This document shows, one piece after another, positions 16,955-25,799 of a stretch of DNA of 38,504 nucleotides. How positions within the stretch are numbered: the first letter of the stretch is position 1; every line of letters starts with the position of its first letter. This DNA is from an uncultured Bifidobacterium sp. (GTDB lineage: Bacteria > Actinomycetota > Actinomycetes > Actinomycetales > Bifidobacteriaceae): contig NZ_CALYOY010000022.1 in NCBI RefSeq assembly GCF_945269915.1, positions 1 to 38,504 on the forward strand, read 5' to 3'. Position numbers and translations under genes: made by a program. The notes beneath the pieces were generated by a model. The model was not told the origin of the DNA, searched no databases, and saw only the letters and a program-made list of their open reading frames with translations.

Positions 16955-17341
16955 ATGATTGACCATCTGACGCTGATGGTCCGGGATATGGGCCGGTCCG
17001 TTGATTTCTATACCAGGGCCTTGGCTCCGCTCGGATACGTGGCCAAGGCGCATCACGAACCCACCATCGGCTTTGGCGTTGCCGACGACGGTCTCCATTC
17101 CGATTTCTATCTGACACCGGCCGGAAGTGACGCCTGCTCGCCCTTGACCCACATAGCCTTCAGGGCTTCCGATGCCTCGGTGGTCGATGCCTTCTACAGG
17201 GAGGCGATCGCTGCGGGCGGGCGGGGGAACGGGGTCCCCGGTCCTCGCGACTACCACCCGGGGTATTACTCGGCCTTTGTGTTGGATCCGGATGGGATCA
17301 ATGTGGAGGCGGTCGTGGACTGGTCAGGGTTACGGGCGTAG
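16955..17341 (+). CDS. VOC-family (glyoxalase/bleomycin resistance-like) protein
   Basis: 128 residues covering one complete vicinal-oxygen-chelate domain. It opens MIDHLTLMVRDMGRSVDFYTRALAPLGY, the first beta-alpha-beta module with a metal-ligand-type His4, and the second module includes THIAFRAS and ends AFVLDPDGINVEAVVD, where the Glu of NVEAV takes the usual metal-ligand place. Such single-domain proteins may be lyases, dioxygenase relatives or binding proteins, and the substrate cannot be told. The frame is open far upstream, but the conserved domain begins at ATG 16955; ATG 16946 is an alternative. It is followed 65 nt later by an FGGY kinase on the same strand. Confidence 0.75.
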   Translation: MIDHLTLMVRDMGRSVDFYTRALAPLGYVAKAHHEPTIGFGVADDGLHSDFYLTPAGSDACSPLTHIAFRASDASVVDAFYREAIAAGGRGNGVPGPRDYHPGYYSAFVLDPDGINVEAVVDWSGLRA

Positions 17342-17406
17342 TGCCACCAGTCCACATTGGGGGCCTTTCAAGGTCCAGGGCGGCTTGGGATGCCTAGGAT
17401 GACTCC

Positions 17407-18984
17407 ATGACCTATATTGCCGCTTTCGATGTAGGGACCACGCAGGTCAAGGCCGTCCTCGTGGATGAGAAGGGTGTCGGCAGGGTCCTCGCATCCAGCG
17501 GCCCCCTCCCAATCCAAACGAGGGAGGGACATATCGAGCAGAATCCCGAGGATTGGATTCAGGCTTTCATTGAGGTGACACGGCAGCTTCTGACCCAAGC
17601 CGTTCGGGAACTCGAACACTTCAGTGCCAGCGAGCTGAAGGGCATCGTCATGAGTGGGCAGATGCAGGACCTGATCGCCTTGGACGGGCAGGGGCAGCCC
17701 CTCGGGCCGGCCATACTCTATGCGGACGGCAGGGCGGGTGACGAGGCTGCCGAGTTGGTGGAAACCTATGGTGAGGAGACCTTCCGCACCCTGGTGGGGA
17801 ACCCCTGCGAAGGGTCCCTGCCCGTGGCCAAGTTGATGTGGATGGCCAGGCACCAGCCGGAAAGATATGCAAGGGTGCGGCATGTGCTCATCGATGCCAA
17901 GGACTATCTGATCTGGTGGTTGACGGGAGCATATTGTGGCGATGTGACCGCCTGCTCGACCGCAGGTGCCATGGACCTGAGGTCGCGGCGGTGGAGCGGG
18001 GACATCCTGGCTGCGGCTGGATTGAATGCCAAGGTCTTCCCTGAGCTGTATTCACCCTGGGAAGTGGTGGGTGTCAGTACGCCCGGTGCTTCCGCGGCAA
18101 CCGGCTTCTCCCCGGGAACGGCCGTCTACGCGGGAATGGGGGATGCCGGAGCCTCAACCTTGGCGGGTGGGGTGTTCCGGCCTGGTCAGTTCAACATCAA
18201 CCTGGGCACATCCGGATGGATCGCCACAGTTTCGGACCATGCGGTGACGGACCGCGCCGGTATGGCCAACCTGGCCTACCTGGGTGAGGACACCATCATC
18301 AACACGGTTCCCTTCCTGAACGCCGGAAACGTACACCGCTGGGCTTGTAAGGTCTTTGCCGAAGCCGGAGCCGTCTCTGACCAGGGGGATTCCGCGAATG
18401 ACCGTGCCGGTGATGATGGCGAATCGTACCTGCGGATGGGCAGGCTCTTGGAGTCCAGCCCTGCCGGAGCCGGGGGACTTGTCTGCCTGCCATATTTGGT
18501 GGGGGAGCGCTTCCCGATGATGAACCCATCGATCCGCGGGGCCTATGTAGGTATCTCCTCGGATACCCGGACCTGCGACATGGCCAGGGCCGCTCTGGAA
18601 GGGGTCGCCTACTCGATTCGCCAGGGTCTTGATCTCATGGGCATGCCGGTGGAACGCGTCACACTCATCGGTGGCGGTGCCCGTGAGACCCGGTGGTGTC
18701 AGATGCTGGCGGACATCCTGTATGCCCCCGTCCAGGTGCTGGATGATGCCCACGTCATGCCGGCCCTTGCCCTGGCCGGTCTGGTCTCGGCACGGCAGGG
18801 GGTGCTACCCTCATCACGACCGGATCTGCACGGTGTGGAGGACTTCCTGGAATCCACCCTGGCCGGTCAGATATATGCCCCGAACAGCGCGAATCGTCAG
18901 GTATACGATGCCGCTTACAACCGGTTCAGACGCCTGTATCCGGCCATCGACTCAGTGAAATGGACCGCCCGTTCCAGGTGCTGA
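17407..18984 (+). CDS. FGGY-family carbohydrate kinase (xylulokinase-like)
   Basis: 525 residues with the two actin-like domains of the FGGY family, which phosphorylate sugars or polyols with ATP. The N-terminal phosphate loop reads FDVGTTQVKAVLVDEKG; SGQMQDLIALD stands where xylulokinases usually have GQMHG; DAKDYLIWWLTG and NINLGTSGW follow, and the ATP-site segment is GVAYSIRQGLDLMG with LIGGGARETRWCQMLADIL. The substitution in the sugar-site loop and the fact that bifidobacterial xylulokinase, as I recall it, looks different at the start mean that the substrate could be another ketose. No operon partner phosphorylates pentoses here. The start ATG 17407 has only a weak ribosome site. Confidence 0.8.
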   Translation: MTYIAAFDVGTTQVKAVLVDEKGVGRVLASSGPLPIQTREGHIEQNPEDWIQAFIEVTRQLLTQAVRELEHFSASELKGIVMSGQMQDLIALDGQGQPLGPAILYADGRAGDEAAELVETYGEETFRTLVGNPCEGSLPVAKLMWMARHQPERYARVRHVLIDAKDYLIWWLTGAYCGDVTACSTAGAMDLRSRRWSGDILAAAGLNAKVFPELYSPWEVVGVSTPGASAATGFSPGTAVYAGMGDAGASTLAGGVFRPGQFNINLGTSGWIATVSDHAVTDRAGMANLAYLGEDTIINTVPFLNAGNVHRWACKVFAEAGAVSDQGDSANDRAGDDGESYLRMGRLLESSPAGAGGLVCLPYLVGERFPMMNPSIRGAYVGISSDTRTCDMARAALEGVAYSIRQGLDLMGMPVERVTLIGGGARETRWCQMLADILYAPVQVLDDAHVMPALALAGLVSARQGVLPSSRPDLHGVEDFLESTLAGQIYAPNSANRQVYDAAYNRFRRLYPAIDSVKWTARSRC

Positions 18985-19124
18985 GCTCATCGGGCGACAG
19001 CCGGGAGTCAACCGTACTAAGAGGAATTCCAGGAAGCCAGGGGAACAAGGGTGCAGGCAGACTTGCAATCGGCGTGTCTGTGTTTATTCCCTGCAAGCCA
19101 TCAGTAGGCTTCTCGCGTGATGTG

Positions 19125-19196
19125 TACCCCCGGAGAGAGTCGAACTCTCGTTGTCAGATTGAAAGTCTGGTGTCCTAACCGTTAGACGACGGGGGC
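19125..19196 (-). tRNA. tRNA-Glu (UUC)
   Basis: The reverse complement begins GCCCCCGTCGTCTAACGG and folds into a complete cloverleaf. The acceptor stem GCCCCCG pairs with CGGGGGT (one G-U at the end), the anticodon loop is CTTTCAA giving UUC, and the T-arm contains GTTCGACTC. The discriminator base is A and no CCA is encoded. The promoter at 19207-19235 is clear. Confidence 0.95.
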
Positions 19197-19206
19197 GAAC
19201 GTGCCC

Positions 19207-19235
19207 ATACTACCCGGCCCCCCTAGACCAGGCAA
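19207..19235 (-). promoter_or_regulatory. promoter of tRNA-Glu
   Basis: On the minus strand TTGCCT (19230-19235) and TAGTAT (19207-19212) are separated by exactly 17 nt, and the tRNA 5' end lies 10 nt beyond the -10 element. This is a housekeeping sigma-70-type promoter placed as expected for a tRNA gene. Confidence 0.75.
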
Positions 19236-19281
19236 GCCAGGTGTCGTGTCGGGTGCCGGGCGGCCCCAGGCTAGGACAAGC

Positions 19282-20172
19282 TCAGTCCGCCTGGTTCATC
19301 TCCTGTTCGCGCCGATGGAAGAGCTCCATCTGTTCGCTGATCCATACCCGTTCTGCCGGGTTGATGTCGGCCGATTCCAGGTACTTCTGGTAGACGGGGT
19401 AGAAGGCCCTCAGGATCGGGTAGAGGGCGTAGAGCGTATGCTCCGGCTTCTGTTCCCGGGTGTGCTGCGGGTGGGCGTCGAAGGTGTTCTTGAAACGCTG
19501 CATGTATCTCCGGAAGGAAGGGAAGGAGGTATCCATCCTCCGGGCCGATATGCCAGCATTCATGTCCTTGCAGTAGACGGTCTTGAAGCCCTGGTCGATC
19601 AGGTGGAGGGAGATATCGACGTCTTCGTGCATGATGTCCGCCTTGTCCCGGCAGACCTTGTTGCGGATGGCCTTCCAGGCGGTGGCCCTCAGTGCCATGT
19701 TGGAGCCATAGAGCAGATACTGGCCGTCGTCGGCCCGGTAGATGGCCTTGCGGATGGTGTTGTCGCCCTTGAGGCCAATGGTCTTGCCTGGCATGTCGTA
19801 GTATGCGACGGGACCGGTGGCACCCATGGCCTCGGGGTCCTCGGTGAATATCCTGCTGACCACTTCCACCCAGTTCGGCCTGAGCATGCAGTCCGCATCG
19901 ATGCGTCCCAGTACATCACCCCTGGCGCTGTCCAGGCCGAAGTTCCTGCTGGGGATCAATCCCTGCTCCTTGTCCTGATGAAGGAGTCCGACATGGGCGT
20001 CGGGATTGTGATCGATGAAATCCTGGACGATGGCTGCCGTGCGGTCGGTGGACTTGTTGTCCACCACCAACACCTCAAGTGGCGCCTGGCTTTGTCTGGT
20101 GGCATTGACGAGGCAATCGGCTATGCGATCCTCCTCATTCCAGGCAGGAATGACTATGGAAACGGTCAACAT
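19282..20172 (-). CDS. GT2 family glycosyltransferase
   Basis: About 296 residues. The start MLTVSIVIPAWNEEDRI is the classic GT-A nucleotide-sugar entry, VLVVDNKSTDRT follows, GRIDADCM provides the DxD-type metal site near residue 98, and MHEDVDISLHLIDQG carries the (H)ED acid motif. No membrane segment is evident at the C-terminus, which is charged, so it is a soluble or peripherally bound enzyme. ATG 20172 is chosen since the fold begins there; a GTG at 20193 would add seven residues. It is divergent from the AI-2E family gene. The acceptor, a cell-envelope glycan or glycolipid, is not known. Confidence 0.85.
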   Translation of the reverse strand: MLTVSIVIPAWNEEDRIADCLVNATRQSQAPLEVLVVDNKSTDRTAAIVQDFIDHNPDAHVGLLHQDKEQGLIPSRNFGLDSARGDVLGRIDADCMLRPNWVEVVSRIFTEDPEAMGATGPVAYYDMPGKTIGLKGDNTIRKAIYRADDGQYLLYGSNMALRATAWKAIRNKVCRDKADIMHEDVDISLHLIDQGFKTVYCKDMNAGISARRMDTSFPSFRRYMQRFKNTFDAHPQHTREQKPEHTLYALYPILRAFYPVYQKYLESADINPAERVWISEQMELFHRREQEMNQAD

Positions 20173-20276
20173 ATATCTCAGGATACGTGTCACCGGCTAC
20201 ACCAGCAGAAACCGGACGGCTCGGGATGGGGATGGAGGGGATGGTCGCAGATCGAAGCGGTGTGCGCTGAATATCG

Positions 20277-20294
20277 AATCATGTCAGCATGATT
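20277..20294. promoter_or_regulatory. inverted repeat in the divergent promoter region
   Basis: Arms AATCATG (20277-20283) and CATGATT (20288-20294) with spacer TCAG. It lies just before the AI-2E family gene and includes an in-frame ATG at 20289, which argues for translation starting at the later ATG 20310. It may be an operator. Confidence 0.35.
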
Positions 20295-20309
20295 GGGATA
20301 ATGGGGACC

Positions 20310-21833
20310 ATGGCGAACGATACAAAGCAGCAGTTCGATTTTGCGACCGTCTTTCCGCCCAAGGGCGACCCTCGCAGGCCACCGGAGTGGTTCGGTCGTG
20401 CCCTTCTCTATGCTGTCATAGCGGTATTCCTTGCATGGTTTGCATACTCCTCATGGTGGAAGCTGGAATTCCTGGTCCTGGATGTGATCATCTCCGTCTT
20501 CGTGGCCCTGGCCATGGAACCGCTGGTGGTCAACCTGGTCAGGCACGGGTGGAAGCGCGGGGCCGCTTCGGCCGTTACCCTGGTCGGACTGATTATTGTC
20601 GTCATCGTCCTGATGGGCTTGTTCGGCAACCTTTTCGTCAAGCAGCTGATCGGTATGGTCAACGGAGCTCCGGCCTTTTATGACCAGATGGTGGACTTCG
20701 TCGAGAAATACACCCAGTGGCGAATGCCAGCCATGCAGGATCTGGGTGGTGAGATAGCCAAGAACATCCAGACTTCCTGGGTGACCGACTTCGCCGGACA
20801 GGCCCTGACCACGACCGTAGGCTTCTTCGGAGCCATCATCAACATCATGACGGTCCTCCTGGTCACCTATTACATTTCCGCAGCCGGTCCCAGACTCCGT
20901 CGAAGTCTCTGCCAGTGGCTGGGACCCAACAGCCAGCGTCGTTTCATTTTCGTGTGGACCATCGCCCAGGATCAGATCTCCAGCTTCCTCTTCAGCAGAA
21001 CGATCCTGGCCTTGATTTCCGCGGCCTGCATGTCAGTTTTCCTGGTTGTTCTCAAGGTGCCCTATTGGCTCCCCCTGGCCCTTTTCTGCGGTCTGGTCTC
21101 CCAGTTCGTTCCCACCATCGGCACCTACATCGGCGGTGCCATTCCGATCGTGGTGGCCTGGGGAAGCAGGGGAATCCTGATAGCCGTAGCTGTCCTGGTC
21201 TACATCATCATCTACCAGCAGATCGAGAACCTCCTCCTGGCGCCGAAGATATCGGAGCGGACCATGGATCTCAACCCGGCCGTAGCCTTCCTTTCGGTTC
21301 TGGCCTTCGGTGCCGTCTTCGGAGCCCTCGGAGCCTTCCTGGCCCTGCCTCTCGCGGCCAGCTTCCAGGCTATATTCAACGCTTCCATCAAACATTATGA
21401 GCTGATCGATTCGCCCCTGATGCAGGACCCCAAGCCGGTCGGCAAGTCCAAGGTGGTCGAGGGGGTCGAGGCCTTCAACGAGCACGTGATACAACCGGTA
21501 ACCAGCCATGTGGGCGGTCGTTCGGCCAAGGGAAGCAGCGCCAGGGTCAGCGTTCAGGACCCGGTCTCCATGATTGCCGAGCAGATCTACCGGCCTCCGA
21601 CAGCCGAGGATCTTGACGAGTCGCAGACCATGGCCATTCCCAAAACCAATGCGGTTTCGGGCACGAACAGGCTCAGGGGGGTCGAGGATGCGGCTGTCGA
21701 CCATGGGGTTCCGGGATCTGCGGACCAGGAATCCGACCATGCGGAATCGGGGAGTCCGAGATCAGAGCGCGCGAATTCCGAAGGACCCTCCAGGTCGTCC
21801 AGAAAGAGCAATCCGCGTAAGGGATGGCGCTGA
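20310..21833 (+). CDS. AI-2E/PerM family transporter with a long C-terminal tail
   Basis: About 507 residues. Paired hydrophobic segments near the N-terminus (ALLYAVIAVFLAWFAYSSWW; VLDVIISVFVALAMEPLV; VTLVGLIIVVIVLMGLFG) are followed by a soluble insertion and later segments containing GLVSQFVPTIGTYIGG and IIIYQQIENLLLAPKI, which are the family's hallmark sequences (PF01594). Members export or conduct small solutes, and some act in ion/proton exchange; AI-2 itself need not be the substrate. The membrane part ends about residue 365 (FLALPLAASFQAIF), and roughly 130 charged, low-complexity residues follow, apparently a disordered cytoplasmic tail. GGGG at 20303-20306 lies close to ATG 20310. 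The last 10 nt overlap the next gene. Confidence 0.88.
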   Translation: MANDTKQQFDFATVFPPKGDPRRPPEWFGRALLYAVIAVFLAWFAYSSWWKLEFLVLDVIISVFVALAMEPLVVNLVRHGWKRGAASAVTLVGLIIVVIVLMGLFGNLFVKQLIGMVNGAPAFYDQMVDFVEKYTQWRMPAMQDLGGEIAKNIQTSWVTDFAGQALTTTVGFFGAIINIMTVLLVTYYISAAGPRLRRSLCQWLGPNSQRRFIFVWTIAQDQISSFLFSRTILALISAACMSVFLVVLKVPYWLPLALFCGLVSQFVPTIGTYIGGAIPIVVAWGSRGILIAVAVLVYIIIYQQIENLLLAPKISERTMDLNPAVAFLSVLAFGAVFGALGAFLALPLAASFQAIFNASIKHYELIDSPLMQDPKPVGKSKVVEGVEAFNEHVIQPVTSHVGGRSAKGSSARVSVQDPVSMIAEQIYRPPTAEDLDESQTMAIPKTNAVSGTNRLRGVEDAAVDHGVPGSADQESDHAESGSPRSERANSEGPSRSSRKSNPRKGWR

Positions 21834-23059
21834 TGGCCTTCCTGAAGGTTCTCGACATCCTCATGATGATCCTGGGGTCGGTCGGCATCGTCTACCAGGC
21901 CATCTGCATCGTCACCTCCTTCGTGGCCAAGCCGGTGGTCTTCCCCGAGGCACCCTTCGACAAGCACTTCGCGGTTTTGATCTCCGCCCGTAACGAGGAG
22001 GGCGTGGTCGGTACGCTGATCGATTCCATCCATTCGCAGACCTACCCCAGCGGCATGGTTGACATCTGGCTTGTGGCCGACAACTGCACCGATGATACTG
22101 CGGGCCTGGCCCGGTCCAGGGGATGCCACGTGATAGAGCGGCATGATACCGAGCACATCGGCAAGGGATACGCCCTTTCCTACCTGCTTGACAAGATCAT
22201 CAGCCGGGGATATTCCAAACGCTATGATGCATATTTCGTCTTCGATGCCGACAACAGGCTCGACAGGCACTACATCGAAGAGATGAACAAGGCCTTCCAG
22301 TCCGGGTTCCGTATCCTGACCAGTTACCGGAACTCGGTCAACTTCTCGGACAACTGGGTCTCCTCGGGCTCGGCCCTGTGGTTCATCAGGGAATCCCGCT
22401 TCCTCAACTCCTCCCGAATGGTCTTCGGGTCCAGTTGTCACGTGGGGGGCACGGGATTCATGTTCTCCAAGGAGGTGATGGAACGGAACAATGGCTGGAA
22501 GTTCCACCTCCTGACCGAGGATCTGGAATTCACCATGGACTCCGTGTTGCACGGGGATCGGATCGGGTACTGTGGCACCGCCATCCTCTACGACGAGCAG
22601 CCTGTAACCTTCAAGCAGAGCTGGCGCCAGCGACTGCGGTGGAGCAAGGGCTTTCTCCAGGTCTTCCGTTACTACGGTCCGGCCCTGATCAGCCGTGCCT
22701 TCCGTGAACGTGACTTCTCGGCAGTCGACCTGACCATACTCATCTGTCCTTTGACCGTTCTGGCCGTCATCCGTTGCGTCTTCGGTATCCTGTTCCCGGC
22801 GCTCGGTTTCGTTACCTGGACCAGTCAGATAACCGAGCTGGTGGATTGGGTCGCCTCCGCGGTTCTGGGAATCCTGGCTCTGATGGGCCTGGCCGCCATC
22901 ACCGTCCTGGCCGAACGCGATAAAATCGGTGCCTCCAACAAGGAGCTTTTTGCCTATTGCCTGAGTTTTCCCATATTCATGCTGAGTTACCTGCCCATAT
23001 CCTTTCAGGCCATCTTCGCCAATCCCGGTTGGAAGCCCATCGAGCACAGCGGCAGGTAG
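21824..23059 (+). CDS. processive-type GT2 membrane glycosyltransferase
   Basis: 411 residues: an N-terminal membrane segment (LDILMMILGSVGIVYQAICIV), the GT-A catalytic domain and three C-terminal membrane segments. The catalytic signatures of the cellulose/hyaluronan synthase-like group are all visible: ISARNEE, ADNCTDDT, VFDADN (DxD), LLTEDLEF (TED) and QRLRWSKG (QxxRW). The enzyme would therefore polymerise or add sugars at the cytoplasmic face and might extrude a product. It overlaps the AI-2E family gene by 10 nt, which suggests translational coupling. With the GT2 enzyme at 19282 it may contribute to an envelope polysaccharide, but the product is not known. Confidence 0.88.
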   Translation: MALMAFLKVLDILMMILGSVGIVYQAICIVTSFVAKPVVFPEAPFDKHFAVLISARNEEGVVGTLIDSIHSQTYPSGMVDIWLVADNCTDDTAGLARSRGCHVIERHDTEHIGKGYALSYLLDKIISRGYSKRYDAYFVFDADNRLDRHYIEEMNKAFQSGFRILTSYRNSVNFSDNWVSSGSALWFIRESRFLNSSRMVFGSSCHVGGTGFMFSKEVMERNNGWKFHLLTEDLEFTMDSVLHGDRIGYCGTAILYDEQPVTFKQSWRQRLRWSKGFLQVFRYYGPALISRAFRERDFSAVDLTILICPLTVLAVIRCVFGILFPALGFVTWTSQITELVDWVASAVLGILALMGLAAITVLAERDKIGASNKELFAYCLSFPIFMLSYLPISFQAIFANPGWKPIEHSGR

Positions 23060-23063
23060 CCAT

Positions 23064-23075
23064 CCCCCCCCCCCC
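23064..23075. repeat. C12 homopolymer tract
   Basis: Twelve C residues begin 4 nt after the stop codon of the GT2 gene. The tract lies in the gap before the decayed ABC exporter. Length variation here would not change a reading frame unless the GT2 stop were lost. Confidence 0.9.
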
Positions 23076-23255
23076 GGGTGCCGTGGAGACCTCCAGGTTC
23101 CGCGGGATGTCCGCTGTCTGGGATGATTTGATGTGGCATAAGGTAATAACGGACAATGCATACGCAGATCGGGGGATATCATCCATGTCTCCTGCTCCCG
23201 AAGGTGTCATGTCTGTCCCGGCTGATTCATCCGTATCCTCCGCCCGGCGATTGAT

Positions 23256-23265
23256 GGGGGGGGGG
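23256..23265. repeat. G10 homopolymer tract at the head of the ATPase pseudogene
   Basis: Ten G residues include the G of an ATG at 23254. A frame from ATG 23185 reads through the tract and stops at TAG 23266-23268. One extra G would join that frame to the ATPase frame at ATG 23274 without a stop. Confidence 0.85.
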
Positions 23266-23273
23266 TAGGCCCC

Positions 23274-24090
23274 ATGGCGGCGCCCGTCCCCGTTGCCTTG
23301 CCCCCCGGTCCTCATGCCGCCATTTCCATCCGCGGCCTGGTCAAGACCTTCCAGGACAAGGTTACGGTCAACTCCCTCTCTCTTGATATTCCCAGGGATC
23401 CTTCTACGGGTTGGTCGGTCCCAACGGGGCGGGGAAAACCACCATGCTGAATATGGCTACCGGGCTTCTCCCTCCTGATTCCGGCCAGGTCATGATTCTG
23501 GGCCGGGATGCCCGGTCCGACATCAATGCCTCCGCGTTCCATCGGAGTCATGCCCCAGGCAGACCAGATCTTCGACAGAGTGACCGGGCTCCAGTTGCTT
23601 GTTTACGCGGGTATGCTACGAGGAATGCCCAGGCGGGAGGCCAGATCAAGGGGAAAGGACCTGTTGCTGGCCTTCGACCTGGCCGAGGACGCCGGGAAGC
23701 AGATCAATGAGTATTCATCAGGTATGACCAGGAAGATCTGTCTGGCCTCGGCCATGATTCACTCGCCGCGCATCCTCATCCCGGATGAGCCATTCGAATA
23801 GGTCGAACCGGTCTCCAGCGTCAATCTGAGGGACAGCTTGGTCGAGTATGTCTCCCACCCGGGGCACAGTGGTCATTTCCTCGCACGTCATGGCCCTGGT
23901 GGAAAGGATGTGCACCCGTGTGGCCGTTATCGACCACGGACTGGTCCGGGCCGACGGGACCATAGCCCAGGTCGCCGCAGGGGAGGACCTGGAGGACCGC
24001 TTTCTTGACCTGGTCGGTGGACGCCGTGCGGCCATGAGAATTGACTGGCTCGATGGTGGTGGACAGTCACCGGCGAACAATACCCGATGA
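23274..24090 (+). pseudogene. ABC exporter ATP-binding protein, broken by several frameshifts
   Basis: Pieces of one ABC ATPase follow each other in different frames. Frame A from ATG 23274 gives [24 protein letters not shown] and fails near 23397. The next frame gives [18 protein letters not shown] (Walker A) until about 23530. A third gives [22 protein letters not shown] and the signature-like [17 protein letters not shown] with a Walker B ILIPDEPFE, where Leu-Asp has become Pro-Asp, then an in-frame TAG at 23799-23801. A fourth frame gives GTVVISSHVMALVERM to the end. At least three indels and one stop are needed to explain this, so no full ATPase can be made. The intact ancestor would have been an export-type ATPase of about 270 residues with the permease downstream, sharing the overlapping ATGA at 24087. 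Confidence 0.85.
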
Positions 24091-25716
24091 GCACGATACG
24101 TTCCATCATTGCCCTGCGCTGGGCACTCACCATGGGGACCCTGAGGAAGTCCTCCTGGCAGGTGATTGCAGCCATTCTACCGGTCATTCTGGGACTCGGT
24201 GTCGCCATAGCCTGCTGGTCTGTTGCCGTGGAAGCCGGTTTCCCGGATGTCCGGGGCCGGTTTCGACGAGTCCATATGGGTCGGTGTCGTATCGGTTCTC
24301 CTCCTGACGGTCGTCAGTTTCATGGTCATTCTTGTCCGGATGATGGTCATTGGTCAGGGCTCCGGCATGAGTCCTGACCGATTCGTCCTGTACGGCATAC
24401 CTGACGGTCGGTTGCAGACCGGGATCTACCTGGCCGCCCTGGCAGGCCCCGCCTCCGTATTCGGACTGGTCTGCCTCCTGGCAGTGGTGCCCCTGTACAG
24501 GAGCCGGGGTGCCGGACCCATGCTGGCGGCTGTCCTGGGTGCCGTGCTGGGCCTGGCGGTGCTTCTGGCGCTTTCACGCGTCTCCATGGACCTGGTGACC
24601 ACCCTGGTTGCTTCCAAGAGGGCGAAGTGCGGGTTTTACCTGATAGCTTTGCGTTCTCCTTCCTGATCTGCCCTCTGCCGCCCATGATCACCTCTGAGGC
24701 ATCCTTCCGTGGCCCCGATGCGGATGGGCTGGTTAACGGCATCGGATATCCTGGCCTGGACCCCACTGGGGGCGGCTTTCCGCTTGCCTCAGGATGGTAT
24801 GGGGGTTCCTGGCCATCCTTCCTCGGCCGGGTGGTCATTGCACTGGTGACCCTGGTCCTGTGCGGTCTGGCTGGGATCCGGTGCCTTCGGCATACGTGAT
24901 TCGCCCATGATCGCGAGATGGTAAGAAAACAGGGCTCCGGGGCTCTGGGTGCCTTCAACCGGGTTCCCGATCCGTCGATGGGGGCCGTTGCCGCTCGTCT
25001 GGTGGCTTACATGCGCAACGACACCCGCAGAATCGTATACCTTGTTCCCTATCCTGCTCATGATCGTTTTTGCCTTCCAAGTCGGTACCGCCCCCTCCCT
25101 GTCTGGTTCGTCCCAATCATGGGTGGCTCCATACTGATGATGGTTGAGGGCAACAATCTGGCCTACGACGGTAGGGGTTGACCATGGAGGTCATGGCCGG
25201 CGTGCGCGGGTTGGATGACCGGTCGCGGCAGGAGTTGGGTCGCCGTTCGTTTAGAACTGCCGTATTTGCCTATACTCTGCCTGATCTGTTTCCTGGTAAC
25301 CGGCTGCTGGAAGAGCGTTTTCGATCTCATGGGGGTGTCGGACCTGGTCTGCCTTACCTGTGGCGTTGTCCCATCCGGATCCGGTGTTGCCCAGGTCATC
25401 TCGACTGTGTTGATCTACCCGGTGGCCCCCATGGACCGTCCCTCCTCCACCCCGCAGGGGAGGGTCGTATTCCAGTCATTCATACCGCTCCTTCAATTCC
25501 TGGTGCAGTTCGTTACCATGATTCCGACACTAATAACGGCCGTTCCTGTACGTTCTCTTGCGCCTTCCGGATCTGCTCTGGCCGATTGCTCCGGTGGCTT
25601 TGGCCAATGGCCTGATCATCTTCATGGTCGGCGTCCATTGGGGCGGCAGGCTTTTCGACAACCGCCAGTTCAACATCATCCGTACGCTTGACCGATTCGC
25701 CATCCTTCAGTCATGA
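24087..25716 (+). pseudogene. ABC-2 type exporter permease, heavily frameshifted
   Basis: Hydrophobic segments of a large permease are scattered over all three plus frames. In order: IIALRWALTMGTLRKSSWQ from ATG 24087; VGVVSVLLLTVVSFMVILV with RFVLYGIPDGRLQTGIYLAAL from about 24260; TASDILAWTPLGAAF near 24735; VVIALVTLVLCGLAGI near 24830; SGALGAFNRVPDPSMGAVAARLVAYMRNDTRR near 24940; LFPILLMIVFAFQ near 25045; GSILMMVEGNNLAYDG near 25130; and finally VGVHWGGRLFDNRQFNIIRTL before TGA 25714-25716. The order and motifs match actinobacterial ABC-2 type permeases of about 530 residues. Seven or more indels separate the pieces. Neighbouring genes on both sides are intact, so this is local decay rather than poor sequence throughout. 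Confidence 0.85.
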
Positions 25717-25799
25717 TGGTGGGGGTCAGGTCGGACTAGGCTGTCTGATGTTCGTGCCCATTACCCGTGTGAGGGGGACTTCCATGCAGGAGAGTGCAA

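Noticed and set aside
21587-23182. 531-codon minus-strand frame opposite the GT2 gene
   Set aside because: It is the antisense shadow of the processive GT2 gene, whose catalytic motifs are unmistakable; the frame has the His/Gly/Asp-rich composition typical of such shadows.
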